A stretch of 64,000 bases of DNA from Impatiens glandulifera (GCF_907164915.1 NW_025919514.1:62001-126000), one strand, 5' to 3'. Positions 42,801 to 55,401 are shown, counted from the stretch's first letter. Notes: generated by a model not told the origin, from the sequence alone. Numbers and translations: made by a program.

Positions 42801-45790
42801 TTGTTGTGCTAGCCACCTTCAGGGAAAACTAAAATCTGGTCTAAAAAATCTTCCAATATAGTAATATTAACATCCATCCAAAATCTCCACTTTTGTTAGA
42901 GATTTGGTTCTTTGAGAAGTTACAGGTCAATAAGGTCATCATGGGGCTACTAACAAAAGAATAATTTTAGATGATGTTACAATGAGTGTATTAAATAGGG
43001 CCATTTGAGCCTTTCTTGCAAGTTCAATGAACCATTTGAACTAATCAATAGTTCAGTGGTTCATTTGAGGCCATTCGTGCAAGTTACTTAAATTCATAGC
43101 CATAAGCATTCCAAAGAAATACCAATACCGCAGGACAACACAACAATATGTAATTCATAATAACATTTTGAAATATCTGACCAGGTCTTTCAGGATTCAA
43201 GTTACTTTGCTGAAGAGCAATCTTAGCCTACACTAATTTTTTAAATTCTTCCTGACAAGCAGCTGTTTCCTGCTATTGAAAACAGAAGGAAAAAAAATCT
43301 TATGTAAAGAAAAAACCTCTAAAATTTAATAATGAAGAATATTACAACTACTTCTAATCCATGAAAAGTAAAAGGAGCAAAAATCCATTGCAGAAAAGAC
43401 TGTAATGTTTCTTAGTACTATTATTGATTACTAAAAAGAAGCAGAGCATCAATCATGTGTAAGAATTTCAGTATCAGGCTAAAAAGGGGACATAGATGTA
43501 AAATCACCCAAAGAAACATGTACATCCCCAGTATTATATAACGTTGACCCTTAGAAAGACAACTAGAACTTAACTAAACTTAGTCATGCACAAAAACCAG
43601 AAGTAGAAGTCTAAGTCCATCAAACTGTAGAGACTCATATTTGACTTAACAGTTCTGCGCATCTTTATATATTATAGGAGAATGATATATGTGAAAGTAA
43701 ATTACAATTTCATGATACCATCCAAGTGCTGCAAATTATTATGCATGATGTGCAATTGGAGGATCTGAGAAAAAGCAATGACAAATGGCAAATAAAATTT
43801 TACCTGTTAATAGAGTCTTGTGTACAAAAATATAGAACATGGCAACATAATTCGACATCAGTTGATAACAAACAACAAAGACATGTCCTAGAAACATTAT
43901 TCATACACATAAATCTACTGAACTTACTTCACCATCTTGCTTTTCCTGATTCTCACTACCAATTCTCACTACCAGCACGACTTTCATCCTCAGTCTCATC
44001 CATTGCTAGATAATAGTCAGCTGTTACTATTAGAATAACAAATTGAATCAATGATCAGCAAGTCTTTCTTTTTAAATAACAAATTGAAAATGCATATTCG
44101 ACAATTAATGGATCTGTATTGCATAAGAAGCATTTCTAATAATACTCATTACTAGAACTAACATAGAAACCAATTAATAAAATTGATGCCTTACAGCGTG
44201 CGCTGACTGAAGAAGTTCTGCGGCGGAATCATGGTATGAATGAAATGCCTTCCTGAAAAATTTCTTCTGATCTGCTGTGATATTAAGGTCCTTGGAAAAC
44301 TGAAATAACAGAATATGAACACAAGGAAAGAACTGAAACATGTGAATATAGGGTACTACAAATAAAAAGTCATTGAAATCGTGAAAAGACCAAATCACAT
44401 CTTCAAGAACACTACAACACCTGGAAAAAACTTATCAAATACCATCTTCTTAAACACAATTCTAGGCTAAAACATGCAAGAAAGGCTACAAGAACACCTT
44501 CCAATATACCAACCCAGGGTAGCTCAAGGAAGTAAGAGTCTTTGGACTTAAAAGGTTAAGATCTCAAGTTCGATTCTCACTTAAACACCTTGATTTAAGT
44601 GGAGGAGCCATGGCAGTGGTTTGCTGTTCTAGTAAAATCTGGTCTAAAAAATCTTCCAATGTAGTAATATTAACATCCATCCAAAATCTCCACTTTTGTT
44701 AGAGATTTGAGTCTTTGAGAAGTTACAGGTCATCATGGGGCTACTAACAAACGAATAATTTTTGATGATGTTACAATGAATGTATTAAATAGGGCCATTT
44801 GAGCCTTTCTTTCAAGTTCAATGAACCATTTGAACTAATCAATAGTTCAGTGGTTCATTTGAGGCCTTTCGTGCAAGTTACTTAAATTCATAGCCATAAG
44901 CACTCCAAAGAAATGCCAATACCGCAGGAAAACACAAACATATGTAATTCATAATAACATTTTGAAATATCTAACCAGGTCTTTCAGGATTCAAGTTACT
45001 TTGCCGAAGAGCAATCTTAGCCTCCACTAGTTTTTTTACTTCTTCATGACAAGCGGCTGTTTCCTGCTATTGAAAACAGAAGGAAAAAAATCTTGTGTAA
45101 AGAAAAAAATCCTCTAAAATTTAATAATGAAGAATATCACAACTACTTCTCAATCCACGAAAAGTAAGAGGAGCAAAAATGCATTGCAGAAAAGACTACA
45201 ATGTTTCTTAGTAGTATTATTGATTACTAAAAAGAAGCAGATTATCAATCATGTGTAAGAATTTCAGTATCAGGCTAAAAAGGGGACATAGATGTAAGAT
45301 AACCCAAAGAAACATGTACACCCCCAGTACTAGATAAGTTTGAGCCTTGGAAAGACAACTAGAACTTAACTAAACTTAGTCATGCACAAACACCAAAAGT
45401 AGAAGCCTAGGTCCATCGAACTGTAGAGACTCATATTAGACTGAACAGTTCTGCGCATCTTTTTATATTATATGAGAATGATATATGTGAAAGTAAATTA
45501 CAATTTCATGATACCATCCAAGTGGTGCAAAATTATTGTGCATGATGTGCAAGTGGAGGATCTGAGAAAAGGCAATGAAAAAATGGCAAATAAAATTTCA
45601 CCTGTTAATAGAGTCTTGTGTACTAAAATATAGAACATGGCAACATAATTGGACATTAGTTGATAACAAACAACAAAGACATGTCCTAGAAACATTATTC
45701 ATACACGTATAAATCTAGTGAACTTACTTCACCATCTTGCTTGGCCTGACTCTCACTACCAACACGAGTTTTATCCGCAGTTTGATCCAT
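39875..45790 (-). pseudogene. UPF2: UPF2 5' half, rearranged copy B
   Basis: Minus-strand pieces in window order from the right: exon 1 45790-45728 (ATG; MDQTADKTRVGSESQAKQDG), exon 2 45066-44976 (KLVEAKIALRQSNLNPERP), a displaced exon about 44298-44192 (DLNITADQKKFFRKAF), a second exon 1 44003-43928 with a 13-bp duplication causing a stop, a second exon 2 about 43273-43185 with a stop (LV then stop then AKIALQQ), about 42240-42060 (IIKRN...), about 41110-40768 (first MIF4G; one extra T in the Leu-rich stretch gives a frameshift), 40280-40104 (LAEALDMEPPVMPEDG; stop after GE, but keeps EAIWDDEDTK which copy A lost) and 39956-39875 (AFVPAVLLGEEEPKAN). Segment 3955-5145 of copy A is deleted here. 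It cannot encode UPF2. Confidence 0.88.
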
Positions 45791-45840
45791 TGCTAGATAA
45801 TAGTTAGCTGTTACAGTTAGAATAACAAATTGAATCAATG
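42545..45840. repeat. Local tandem duplication of the UPF2 5' region
   Basis: About 42545-44070 (intron, exon 2, intron, exon 1) is repeated at about 44360-45840. The two copies are separated by a piece (about 44085-44360) that matches 4795-5085 of copy A and carries the DLNITADQKK exon. The joint at about 44360 runs from GGGTACTACAAA into AAAAAGTCATTGAAATCG. Confidence 0.82.
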
Positions 45841-45928
45841 ATCAGCAAGTCTTTCTTTTCAAACTAACTAATAGGAAATTAGGGAGAAAATTTTCCTAGA
45901 ATAGTTTATAGTTTAAAGGGTTATTACA

Positions 45929-46215
45929 GGGAAATTTCATCAAATAACCCTAAAAAAAGGTGTTATTTAAAAAATAATCTAGCCAAAAAGAAATTTGCAA
46001 AAGTAACTTTTTTCAAAAAAATTGCCCATTTTACCCTTCATTAATATATTTTTATTTTCCGTTTCTTTTCCCCTCATTTTCTCTTCTCTTCTTTTCCTCT
46101 TCTCCCCGAGCGACCGCTGCGCTCCCACTTCTCTCCCCCGCTACTAACATCCCTCATTCCCGACGATCGCCAAGCAACGCCAGACGCTTCACCGCGCGAC
46201 TACTATATTCAGGTG
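45929..46215. repeat. MULE left terminal inverted repeat
   Basis: It starts GGGAAATTTCATCAAATAAC and contains TTGCCCATTTTACCCTTC and a C/T-rich part to about 46215. It is the inverted counterpart of 38850-39163. Confidence 0.8.
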
Positions 46216-46352
46216 AATTTTTATTTTTTTTGCCCGCTTGCATGCTGAGTATGATAGGTTTTAGGGTTGTAGAGTTTTAGGTTTTTAGGTGAATGGTTTG
46301 AATGAGTATGAATGATTATTATTCTGACTAAATGTGTGAGAATCTTTCTGTA

Positions 46353-46520
46353 TATTATGTCCCACGCAAATTGCATTTTTCGTGGGACGCAATTTACAAT
46401 TTGCGTCCCACAAAAAATGCAATTTGCGTTCCATACAAAATGCAATTTGCGTGAGACGTAAATTGATGAAAAATGCATTATGCGTCCCACGAAAAATGCA
46501 ATTTGCACACTTTGCGTCCC
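46353..46520. repeat. MULE subterminal palindromic motif cluster, left arm
   Basis: At least six copies of GCAATTTGCGT and ACGCAAATTGC-type motifs with CGTCCCACG occur in both orientations. One further group is at 47465-47530. Confidence 0.75.
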
Positions 46521-46555
46521 CATCACCATTCATTTAACAAACTGTTTCTTTGCAA

Positions 46556-47395
46556 ATGGCACCAACCAAAACCATTATTAATAATTTTGATGGTCGTGTT
46601 TCATGGAAATCCACCGACACCAGCTTGGCAAGGATAAATGAGAGGTTTACTCACCTTGATCTTTTGGATAGGGCTTTGCAGACCCAATTCTAGCATTTAT
46701 TCAAAGCCCCGACAATATTTTTCTCAGGAACAATACTCCATCAGATGCTAATCAAGAAAATCAGCTCAAATTCGAAGGAGATAAGGATCATGGTCAATGG
46801 TGAGGAGGTCTGCTGGGGCATGAAGGATTATGCCTTGGTGATAGGCTTCAACTTTGGTAGATTTCTTTGGGTGGAAACAAGCAAGGTGAAGAATGTCCAT
46901 CCCCGATCCAAAAATATTTTAGTGGTAAAATGATGGTTAGAGTGACAGAGGTTGAAGTTTGTTTCCTCCAATGCTCTGATAAGGAGGATGCATGGAAGAT
47001 GGGACTCATATACCTTATTTACCAGTACCTCTTCGCAGTTGTTAATAGGAGGATGGTAAGTATGGAAATCTTCCGCATGGTGGAGGACATGGAGATGTTC
47101 CTCCAATTTCCATGGGGAAATGTGTCATTCTGAGAAACCCTAAAGGGTATTGACAAAGATATTAAACACCTACAGGAGGTATATCTCGCCAAGAGGAAAA
47201 AACTTGGAAGGGGAAAGGCGTATGTGATGTCGCTTGTATTGTACATGGGTTTGCACTAGCCTTCCAAATGTGGACCTATGAGCTTATCAATACATTTGTC
47301 CCCAAATTTGCAGAAAGGACGGTGCGACAAGAGCCTGCATTCCCAAGGATAAGCTTTATACATCCTTCAGGAGTTATTCCGTCCAGGAGGTAGAC
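46556..47395 (+). pseudogene. DUF1985-like gene carried by the MULE
   Basis: From ATG 46556 the frame has VSWKSTDTSLARINERFTHL, a stop after ALQTQF (about 46694), then RIMVNGEEVCWGMKDYALVI and GFNFGRF. After a frameshift near 46915 it continues with YLFAVVNRRMV, FLQFPWGNVSF, a stop, AYVMS and, shifted again, GFALAFQMWTYELINTFVPK and ISFIHPSGVIP. This pattern is that of DUF1985, a plant domain often found with Ulp1-like proteases in MULEs. I see no Ulp1 catalytic region here. It is broken and on the strand opposite to the transposase. Its role in transposition is unknown. Confidence 0.72.
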
Positions 47396-47886
47396 ACTTC
47401 CCTCCAGGAGTGCAAGGTTTTCACCAAAATTGATGAGTCTGAGGAGGTAGACACTACCCTTTAGGTGCACTTTGCGTCCTACGCAACGCATTGACAAAAC
47501 TTTGTGTCCCACGCAAGGTGCACTTTGCGCCCCTCACCCCTCACATACTGCACTTGATATAACATTGTTTTTGGAATAATATAACATTGTTTTTGGAATA
47601 TCAATATACATTTAAATAAACACATCTAATTGATTTAGAATATGTCCAAATAAATAAACAAACAGTTAGATAAATATATCATCAATCATCTTGTGTGATT
47701 CACTATCATCATATAATTAAACCCAGATCACATAATTCCTTAAACTAAAAATCACATAATGCCAAAAGAATTGATCATTAAACTACAAAGCCACTCTTGT
47801 TGATGCATCATTTCCAATTTATTAAAACAACTCTTTTTTATTCATGCCAAAGGTTGTGCACTAAATTGTGAAGGTTGTGTACTAGA
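47396..47886. other. MULE intergenic stretch
   Basis: AT-rich, non-coding, between the convergent DUF1985-like gene and transposase. It includes the motif group at 47465-47530 and an approximately 20-bp direct repeat (ATAACATTGTTTTTGGAATA, near 47561 and 47580). Confidence 0.55.
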
Positions 47887-49224
47887 TTATTTTGCAGTAG
47901 ATGGTGCAGGAATCATTGTTGAGCATGTTTCCCTGTTATAGCATCGACCACCGCATGAGCTGCACAGTCTCTATTCCTTACGAGGCTCTCATTGTGATGG
48001 CCTACGCTTTGTTGTTTTCCGTCCTTTCTTAATCTTGATAGGGAGTTTTAGGCACACTCGTTCCTTGATATTTTCCGGAATATTCTAAGAACCTTCAATG
48101 TAAACTGGATAACATATCTCCTCATATGTATTGCACCACACTTCAATTAAGTAAAATCTGGAAAATGTGATTTAAGTCATAAATTCAATCTTAGAATTAA
48201 ACAACTAACTACATTGTGATTTAAGTAAATTCTCTAATCTTGAGCAACACTCATAAGGAACAGATTTCCGGGAACGGGCAGCAGCCAAGGCATGTGTACA
48301 AGGAAGACCAGATACATCAAATACCCTACAAGTACATGTTCGAGCTTGGAAGTCAACTTGAAAAAATCATATTCACTGTCATGCACATGGAACTGGAATC
48401 GGTTAAGCGGATTAATATTGTAGAATATGGCCTTCTCGGCTTGATCACGTAAGAACTTTTCATAATATGGAGATAAACATTATGTGTGATGTAAAAATTT
48501 TTCTCTTCTTTGATGAAATCATACTTGTATTGTGAATCTTAAATAGTTAGTTAAGGTTGATATTTAATATTTTCTAGCATCCCTGCTCTGACTATTAAAG
48601 CTCTCGACGTAATTGTTTGTCATTTGACTGTATCGCGAACCGGGAAAAAAAGCACGACTCCATCTCTCAAGTCCTATTTGTTTCAGATAGGAAACAATCC
48701 GAGGGTCCTTAGCCTTGATCTATCAAATGCTGATGGAATTGTGACATATGTATGCGTGAGAGGCCATATCAAACTCAAGGTGACAGTTATCGATTTTAAA
48801 TTTGGCCATAATATTCATTTTCATGTGGTATGTGCATGTACCGTGATGTTCTTCTGGAAAAAACCGAAGACAAGACATTGACAGTACTTGGATATTTATC
48901 GGATACGAAGACGAGATCCATGACTAATCCAATTGCCACTCTTAGTTGTTGCATAAAACATGTCCAAGAGTTATTATTCTCCAAATCAACGACGCCAAAA
49001 GCAGCGGGATATAATTGTTCATTCGCAACCAATAGTTGACCTCTAACCATGTGCTTAAGAAAGCTAGCATCAACGCACAATACAGGACGATAACAACTTC
49101 TGAAACCCCTAATTGAGACGTCTAAGGACATGAACATATACCTGAAGTGGCCATGCTCATCTGTCTGAATGTCAGTTATGGTACATGGGTTATTCTTTGC
49201 CAACATGAACATGAACATGAACAT
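47887..49224 (-). pseudogene. MULE transposase, core to C-terminal stop, copy B
   Basis: It has the same blocks as 8286-9584: core 49224-48796 (RPVLCVDASFLK, LVFVSDKYPSTVN), SWIM region about 48370-48230 and the CX2CX4HX4C-like knuckle. It then continues past the copy-A breakpoint to a natural end, STMIPAPSTAK and TAA at 47889-47887. It thus shows how much copy A lost. The core frame is open, but stops separate the later blocks. It differs from copy A by a few residues per hundred. Confidence 0.85.
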
Positions 49225-50012
49225 TATTCTTTGCCCACGTTGTATCTAGAGTACAACAAAATATTAGAGGATATTTGGCGCACTACCTGTCTTGTATGAC
49301 CACGATCCCAATGCTCAGAGCTTGATGTACTGTCGTACTATTGGTGACCGTTCAACGGACACATGCCACATGTTCTAGAAGAAGATTTGACTGTTGGTGT
49401 ACTTCAAGTATAAATTGCTACTCAAGGACAACGGACGAATTGCCTCTCAAAGTGATTTTTGCCCTTAATATACCATTGCTTAAGCTCCATCTCTGATTAT
49501 CCAATATCTCTCAAGCTCAAGCATAAACTACTCACTATCTCACTGTGTGATTACTCTATAATTAGTATACTATCTTTTTTGTGTGAAATCTCAATGTTGT
49601 AAGTTGAATAGAGGGTGTTCTGTTCAATAGAGAGTTAGCTATAAGTTTAGAAGCAGTCGGTTGTTAAGTCCTGTAGTTTCTAACTGGGTTTGTGTAGTGT
49701 GTTCTATACAAATCAAAGCCTTTTAGTGAATATCCTTCCGGTTGTAGAAGAAGGGGTGACGTAGGAGTTTTATCTCCGAACATCCATAAAACTCCCTATG
49801 TTCTTTACTTCCTGCCATTTACATTCATTTGTCTAAAGCTTAAAATCCAACAAACGGCATCGCACTTGAATTGAACTTGTTTAAGAGTCTGTAAAGATTT
49901 GCGAAGAATATAAACAGATCTTAATCCCTCACATGATTAATATCGAATTGAAGTGTGTAAACTATTAACAATAGCCAGTCCATAGTCTCTATTGTCGACA
50001 TTGATCCTAACA
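49225..50012 (+). repeat. Truncated 5' LTR of the plus-strand copia, copy B
   Basis: It aligns with 9585-10367 and has the same truncation point, so U3 was lost before the duplication. The TATA region and the end GATCCTAACA are present. Confidence 0.85.
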
Positions 50013-50014
50013 AG

Positions 50015-50027
50015 TGATATTAGAGCC
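50015..50027 (+). promoter_or_regulatory. Primer-binding site of the plus-strand copia, copy B
   Basis: TGATATTAGAGCC corresponds to 10370-10382 with one further substitution. Confidence 0.75.
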
Positions 50028-50089
50028 TCGTCTTCTATTCTTAAGCATCATAAGATCCGAAATCATGTTTATGGCTGCCACAAACAAGT

Positions 50090-50280
50090 GGTATTTTATT
50101 GCTTTTAAATGTTTTTATTTTCAATGCTTTATCATCGTCAAACACCTCATGAATAGGACTAGCCCCTTGCAAAATGATTAAGATTTTCTCACACAAGTAA
50201 AAGGGTTTTGAACTCAGAACAAAAACGTAACAATCCTTCAAACATCAACTGGGCAATTACTTAAGAGTAGAGACTATCTG
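50090..50280 (+). repeat. Gypsy 5' LTR remnant, first part, copy B
   Basis: It corresponds to 10445-10635 and ends with the TSD ATCTG (50276-50280). Confidence 0.83.
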
Positions 50281-51821
50281 TGATAGGATCAGCGTAATCA
50301 ATAGAGACGGGGGTCTGGCTATTGATAACGGCTTCGGATAAACGATTTGATAGAAATCCTATTAGGGATTTAAATCATTTTCTATTCTTCACAAACCTTT
50401 GCAAACTCTTGAACGATTCAAGTGCGAAAACGTTTGCTCAAGTTTGAAGCTAAGAACCAAAGAATGAGAAGATGACAGAAAGAAAAATAACACAATAGTT
50501 TGTTTATGAATGTTCGGAGCAAACTCTCCTACATCACCACTTCTTCTAACCACCGGAAGTATTCACTATACGTTTCTTTAAAATCAAATACAATTGAAGG
50601 CTAGCTCACTGTTGAACAGAACAAACTTTGTTCAACTTACAGTATATTGAAGAATATCACTCAACTAGACAATAATTTGATTCTAACTCTCTCTTGATAA
50701 ACACACAATAAAGCAAGAAAGCAACCTTTTAGAATATCAACTTGTATGTTCGCGTATGATTCTCTGAGTATCGATGGATCGATTATTCATCCGTTGTCCT
50801 TGAGATTCTTTAAATAGAGAGCAGGTCCCAACGGTCGAATCTTCCATAATGACACGTGGTAAACTTCCATTGAAACGCCTCCATAGTACACAACAGACTA
50901 TGCGCACCAGGATCGTGGTCGTACCAATCTGGTAGTGCGTCAAATATTCTTCTAGGATATTCTTGCAAGAAACAAATAGTAGGAGGAATATTTGCTTAAA
51001 TGGCATTAGTTAATTGGTTATAACTAGATGTCGTACTGATCTTCATTGGAAATTAGAGCAGGAGTAGTATACAACTAGTTGATCATGGGTAGACGGATGC
51101 TAGTCTCAAGCAACTGCTTAAGCATGGCATTTGACATTTTTCACTTAGACTGACCAGTCTAAATAAATTAGATGCCCACGTCTAATAGTAGGATCCATTA
51201 GACCACCTAGTCTAATGGGATTAGACGACACGTCTAATTACGGTTCCCTTCAGACTATTCTGAAGGAATTAGACTGCACGTCTAACTCTCATCTGTTAGA
51301 CTACACGTCTAACTACACTTCCCTTCAGACTAATCTGAAGGAATTAGACTACATGTCTAACTCTAATCTGTTAGACTACACGTCTAACTCTAATCAGTTA
51401 GAATACACGTCTAACTACGTCTGTTAGACTGCACGTCTAACTACGTCGGTTAGACTGCACGTCTAACTACGTCTGTTAGACTGTACGTCTAACTACGTTT
51501 GCTAAACTGCAAGTCTAACTACGCATGTTAGACTGCACGTCTAACTACGCCTGTTAGACTGCACGTCTAACTACGCCTGTTAGACTGCACGTCTAACTAC
51601 GCCTGTTAGACTGCACGTCTAACTACGCCTGTTAGACTGCACGTCTAACTGAATGCATCTAACAGCCAATTAGTCTAATGAACCTCATTCAGACTTAGAT
51701 GTTTTCGATACACCTGCACCAAAAACGATTAGACGGCTTAGATTAAGTTTTAACCCAATATATCATCAAAATTCAATAGTCAAAATACTTTGACGCTTAG
51801 TCAAAATAATTTGACCCAACA
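50281..51821 (-). repeat. 3' LTR, copy B (1541 bp)
   Basis: It has about 14 hairpin units at 51269-51650. TATTTAAAG is at 50816-50808. It is 153 bp shorter than the copy-A 3' LTR, about six units. Confidence 0.92.
51269..51650 (-). repeat. Hairpin array, copy B 3' LTR, about 14 units
   Basis: 26-bp TTAGAC...GTCTAA units. The frame at 51215-51427 on plus is a by-product of the array. Confidence 0.92.
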
Positions 51822-52018
51822 ATTTCCCCCTTTTTGATGATGATATTAAAATTTTGCATAGATAACAAAATGCACATCCATCATATAAAAGAAATAGTTA
51901 AACTTGTTCACCAATCTTATAGAAACACTTTTCAAAAACCAATATTCAGAAACCAAATTTAATGAACCAAGTTCATAAACTAACAGAGGATAGTTTAAGG
52001 AAAAGAGATTATTGTTCT

Positions 52019-55000
52019 TCCCTTTTTATGAGTGGGTCGATTGAGAAGCGAGATCCTTCATAGCTGAGTTCTTCACAAGTTAGAAGGTTTTGAAAAGGAG
52101 GAAGAGAACTTCCACCACGATCACTTCCACCACTTCGGCCACCACGATCGCCACTACGACCTCCGCCTCTTTTGATTGGCCTGTTGTTATCATCACCGGT
52201 TGGCTTTCGCTTTGATCTAGTTCCTGTCGAAACACCACCACCTCTTCTATTGCTATTGTCCTTGCCTTGAGTAATAAGATATTTCTCTTTTTCGGCAGCA
52301 GCCTTAGCATCTTCTTCAGCCTGAACCTTCCTTGCAAAGGAATCAGCATGTTATAATCTCTCACCATCAGCTCTTCTCATGTTACCTTGAATCTCAACCA
52401 TCTGATCTCGAATCAAGCTAATTTCATCCATAACCTCATTATGAAGTTCAACGTTAAATTCTCTATCACAATCATTCAACTCGGTGTGCCGTTTGAGGAA
52501 CTTCTTTTCAAATTTGGTGTATGAATTGTTGGCGATATGAACCTCGTACGTGTTCTTCTTTAGTGTCTGCTTCATCTCATTGTGGGTTTTAAGAAGATCA
52601 ACGAATTCCTTCTTGTTTACTTTCTGAGTCTTCATAATCTTCACCATATTGGATTTCATTACAGTCATATTCTTCTGAAGAGTTGCCATCAATGCTGTCA
52701 TGGACTTCATAAGCTATATACCATCAACAGAAGATCCTTCATTAGATGAAATCTCTTGAGAATCTACTGGAGCGGTCTGAATGTGACTGATGTGGGTGTG
52801 CACTTGCATGGACTGCTTGGGTCCATCCTTCTCTGAATCACTTTTAGATTTTTCTTCTTCTTTACCTTCCAAAGTTTCTTCACATATCTTGTGAACCTTA
52901 TCGGACACATCTCCTGAATGATTGTGAAGGTTGATAATATCGTCATGAATATTTGCAGTAGTGATCAAAGGAGTTGGTCGAGGAGGATCTTCAGAACTTT
53001 TGGAAGATGAATCACTATTGTCTTGTTCCCCCTTAGCGGAAGAACTCTTCTCAAATTCCTTTTCTTTTGAGGGTTCCCCCTTAGAGTGATGTTCATCAGG
53101 CTAAAAAACATCGACCTCCTTTTCTGGAGAAGCCTCTGCCTCGATAACAGGGGACTCCAAAATTTCTTCTTCTCAAGTAACAAGAGCTTGAACAGGCTCT
53201 TAAACAACTTCTTCTTCTTCGATAGTTGGTTTCGTTTGAACGGGTTTCACAATTTGCTCAATTCTGGGTTGAGCCATTAGACGTTTTTCCTTTACTGAAA
53301 AACCTCCCAGTTCTATAAGAAGAGCAGCAATTTGCTCATCTTTATCAACATCACGATCATCGGAAAGATTCATAAGTTCATCTTCATCTGAGGAACTTCC
53401 AAATGGACTATCCCCTGAGCAATTTGCTCCATGAACGTACCTGGTAACTATAGAAATGTAATCTTCCATAATCTCGTCCAATCTTTTCAAAGCTTTCTCC
53501 TCTACTTTAACACTCTTCTCAAGAGGGTTGAGATTGGCTCTACTGGCTTGAAGAATTGGAAAGAGAGCTCTTCCTCTCAAATTTGCTTCAACTAGCTCTT
53601 TTCTCTTAAGAGCTTCATAAACTTTCGATGTTTTAGCCCATTTCAGGACTCTATTTTCATTGCTGACTAGCTTCAACCATTGATTGCTTATGTCTTTACC
53701 CTTGATGACCTCATCATACTTAATAGACATTTTGTTCAAGACCCAACTATCAAAGATCTCGATATTTTCAACAGCAATTGCCTTGGCCTGATCCATCATA
53801 AGGTTGACAATGCAGGTTGCTTCAGAAACATCCTCATTAGGATAGGATGTGACATCTTTCCCTTTTCTAATAACCTGAACAGGCTTTGGAGCGGGCCTTG
53901 GTTCCCCAATTGTGATTCCAGTAGTCTGTCTGGTGGAACGCATAATTTCGTAAGTAGACAGGGGTTTAACAAAGAGTCCTGGCGAGGGTTCTACCGGAAC
54001 AAGCTTTCCATTCACTAAGGACTCTGTTGGGACAGGATTGGGAACATGTGGCTCTACGACTTGCATAGAGAGGACTTTTTCAATTGCATCAGTAGCAGCA
54101 AGGGTAAGAACTGCACCTCACTCTAGTTCAAGAGACATTGTAGCATCAGCAGCTACAAGATCGGGTTGACGGACAGGAGATAGAGCCCTGTCAAGATTTT
54201 CAGAATTTGGACAAACTGGCTCAACAGTTGGCCCGACAACAGATTCCACAACAGGAATAAAAACAGACTTATCTTGGTCCAACTCAGGAACATTGAATTT
54301 AGGCACTTCGACCTGGGATTGAGAAGGGGTTACCTTTGATGAAGCTTTTACAGACTTAGACGCCCCGGGCGCCTTTGATTTATCTCCTCTTGAAACCGAG
54401 GACTTGGAGGACTTTCTTAACTGACTCACAACTAGAGACATGGGAATGGCAACAAGTTCGACTAGACATTGCCTAACTCTAGAATCGACTATTCCAGAGT
54501 CCTTCTTCGAGGAACTCTTAAGACTATTAGAACTAGCCTTTGATTCATTGACAGTCTTTGATCTTTTGGCTCATGTCGACAAGATAGAAGTTGTCGGGTG
54601 TTTGGAATGAGTAACAAACGTTCCTCCCTATCTATTGGCTTGATGCTCCCGAGATCGATTCTTTGTTGTTCTTCATTCGGACGAGGGTGTTAGCAACTAT
54701 GAAGACATTGTACACCCGGGTGGAGTTGATCGTCTCAGAATCCCCCATGGGGACCCCTAAATATTCTAGCAAACGACTCAATTGAGCAGCAAAATTTATA
54801 CTTTCTTTGTTCTCTTAGTTGATCGCAAAGCATAAATTCTGGTACAAAGTTGAGTCCCAGTTGACCTGAATCCCTTTTGTAATAACCAACATATAGTCAA
54901 AACGGTCTTGACTATACAGATGGAAAGAACCCGCCTTCCCTTGAAGCGCTTTAGCCACCACGTCATTCAACAAAATAAACTGGGGTTTGAGAGCCTTCTT

Positions 55001-55401
55001 ACTCCCATTAAGTAGAATCTTCGAGCCGTCGGCTGAGAAAACCGTCTTCATTTCTTCCGTGACTTCCGATGGAAGATTCAAGTTGAAAGTGTGCCCCTCC
55101 GACGGAAGTTCGAAGAACTCCGCATTGGATGCTTTGTTGAAAGAGACTTCGGTATCATTCACCGTTTCCGTAATGGAATCGCCGACCATTATCGCCGATT
55201 TGAAGAACTCCCTGACTTTTTTTCGTGGAAAATGAACGGCCCACCAAGGTATTTTCTGAGACCGGAATATTCAATGGATCGGAACATATCGACCACCTCT
55301 TGTTGATCGAACGTGTAGATGGAGGGAAAATCGACGTGCAGAGTACAATGACCGAGTGTGATTCTCTTGTTTCCCATCTTTGAAAGAATGCGAATAGACA
55401 C
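52019..55401 (-). pseudogene. ORF3 of minus-strand copia, copy B
   Basis: This is the same extra ORF as 12517-15907. The central part 54066-53200 is one open frame of 288 codons, where copy A has two frameshifts, and confirms that the blocks belong together: APKPVQVI, ISNQWLKLVSNENRVLKWAK, an acidic SSSDEDELMNLSDDRDVDKD segment. The coiled coil is at about 52710-52351. Private lesions are stops at 54815, 52713 and near 52353, and a frameshift in the N-terminal part near 55215. Stops near 53198 and the DVF-stop are shared with copy A. Confidence 0.75.

Larger units (their letters stand above)
45929..49224. mobile_element. MULE left part, copy B
   Basis: Left TIR (from 45929), palindromic motif cluster, a DUF1985-like gene on plus and the transposase C-terminal half on minus, cut by the copia LTR at 49225. 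It lies 138 bp upstream of the UPF2 ATG at 45790. It preserves the part that unit A lost. Confidence 0.84.

Noticed and set aside
39875..45790. UPF2 copy B as a processed retrocopy
   Set aside because: Introns with GT-AG borders are retained, and flanking intron sequence matches copy A, so it arose by DNA duplication.
45915..45928. MULE target-site duplication
   Set aside because: The 8-10 bases outside the left TIR do not match those outside the right TIR at 39164-39172 in any register tried.
51215..51427. Tyr/Thr/Ser/Asn repeat frame on plus
   Set aside because: Translation of the LTR hairpin array; not conserved in frame among the four LTRs.
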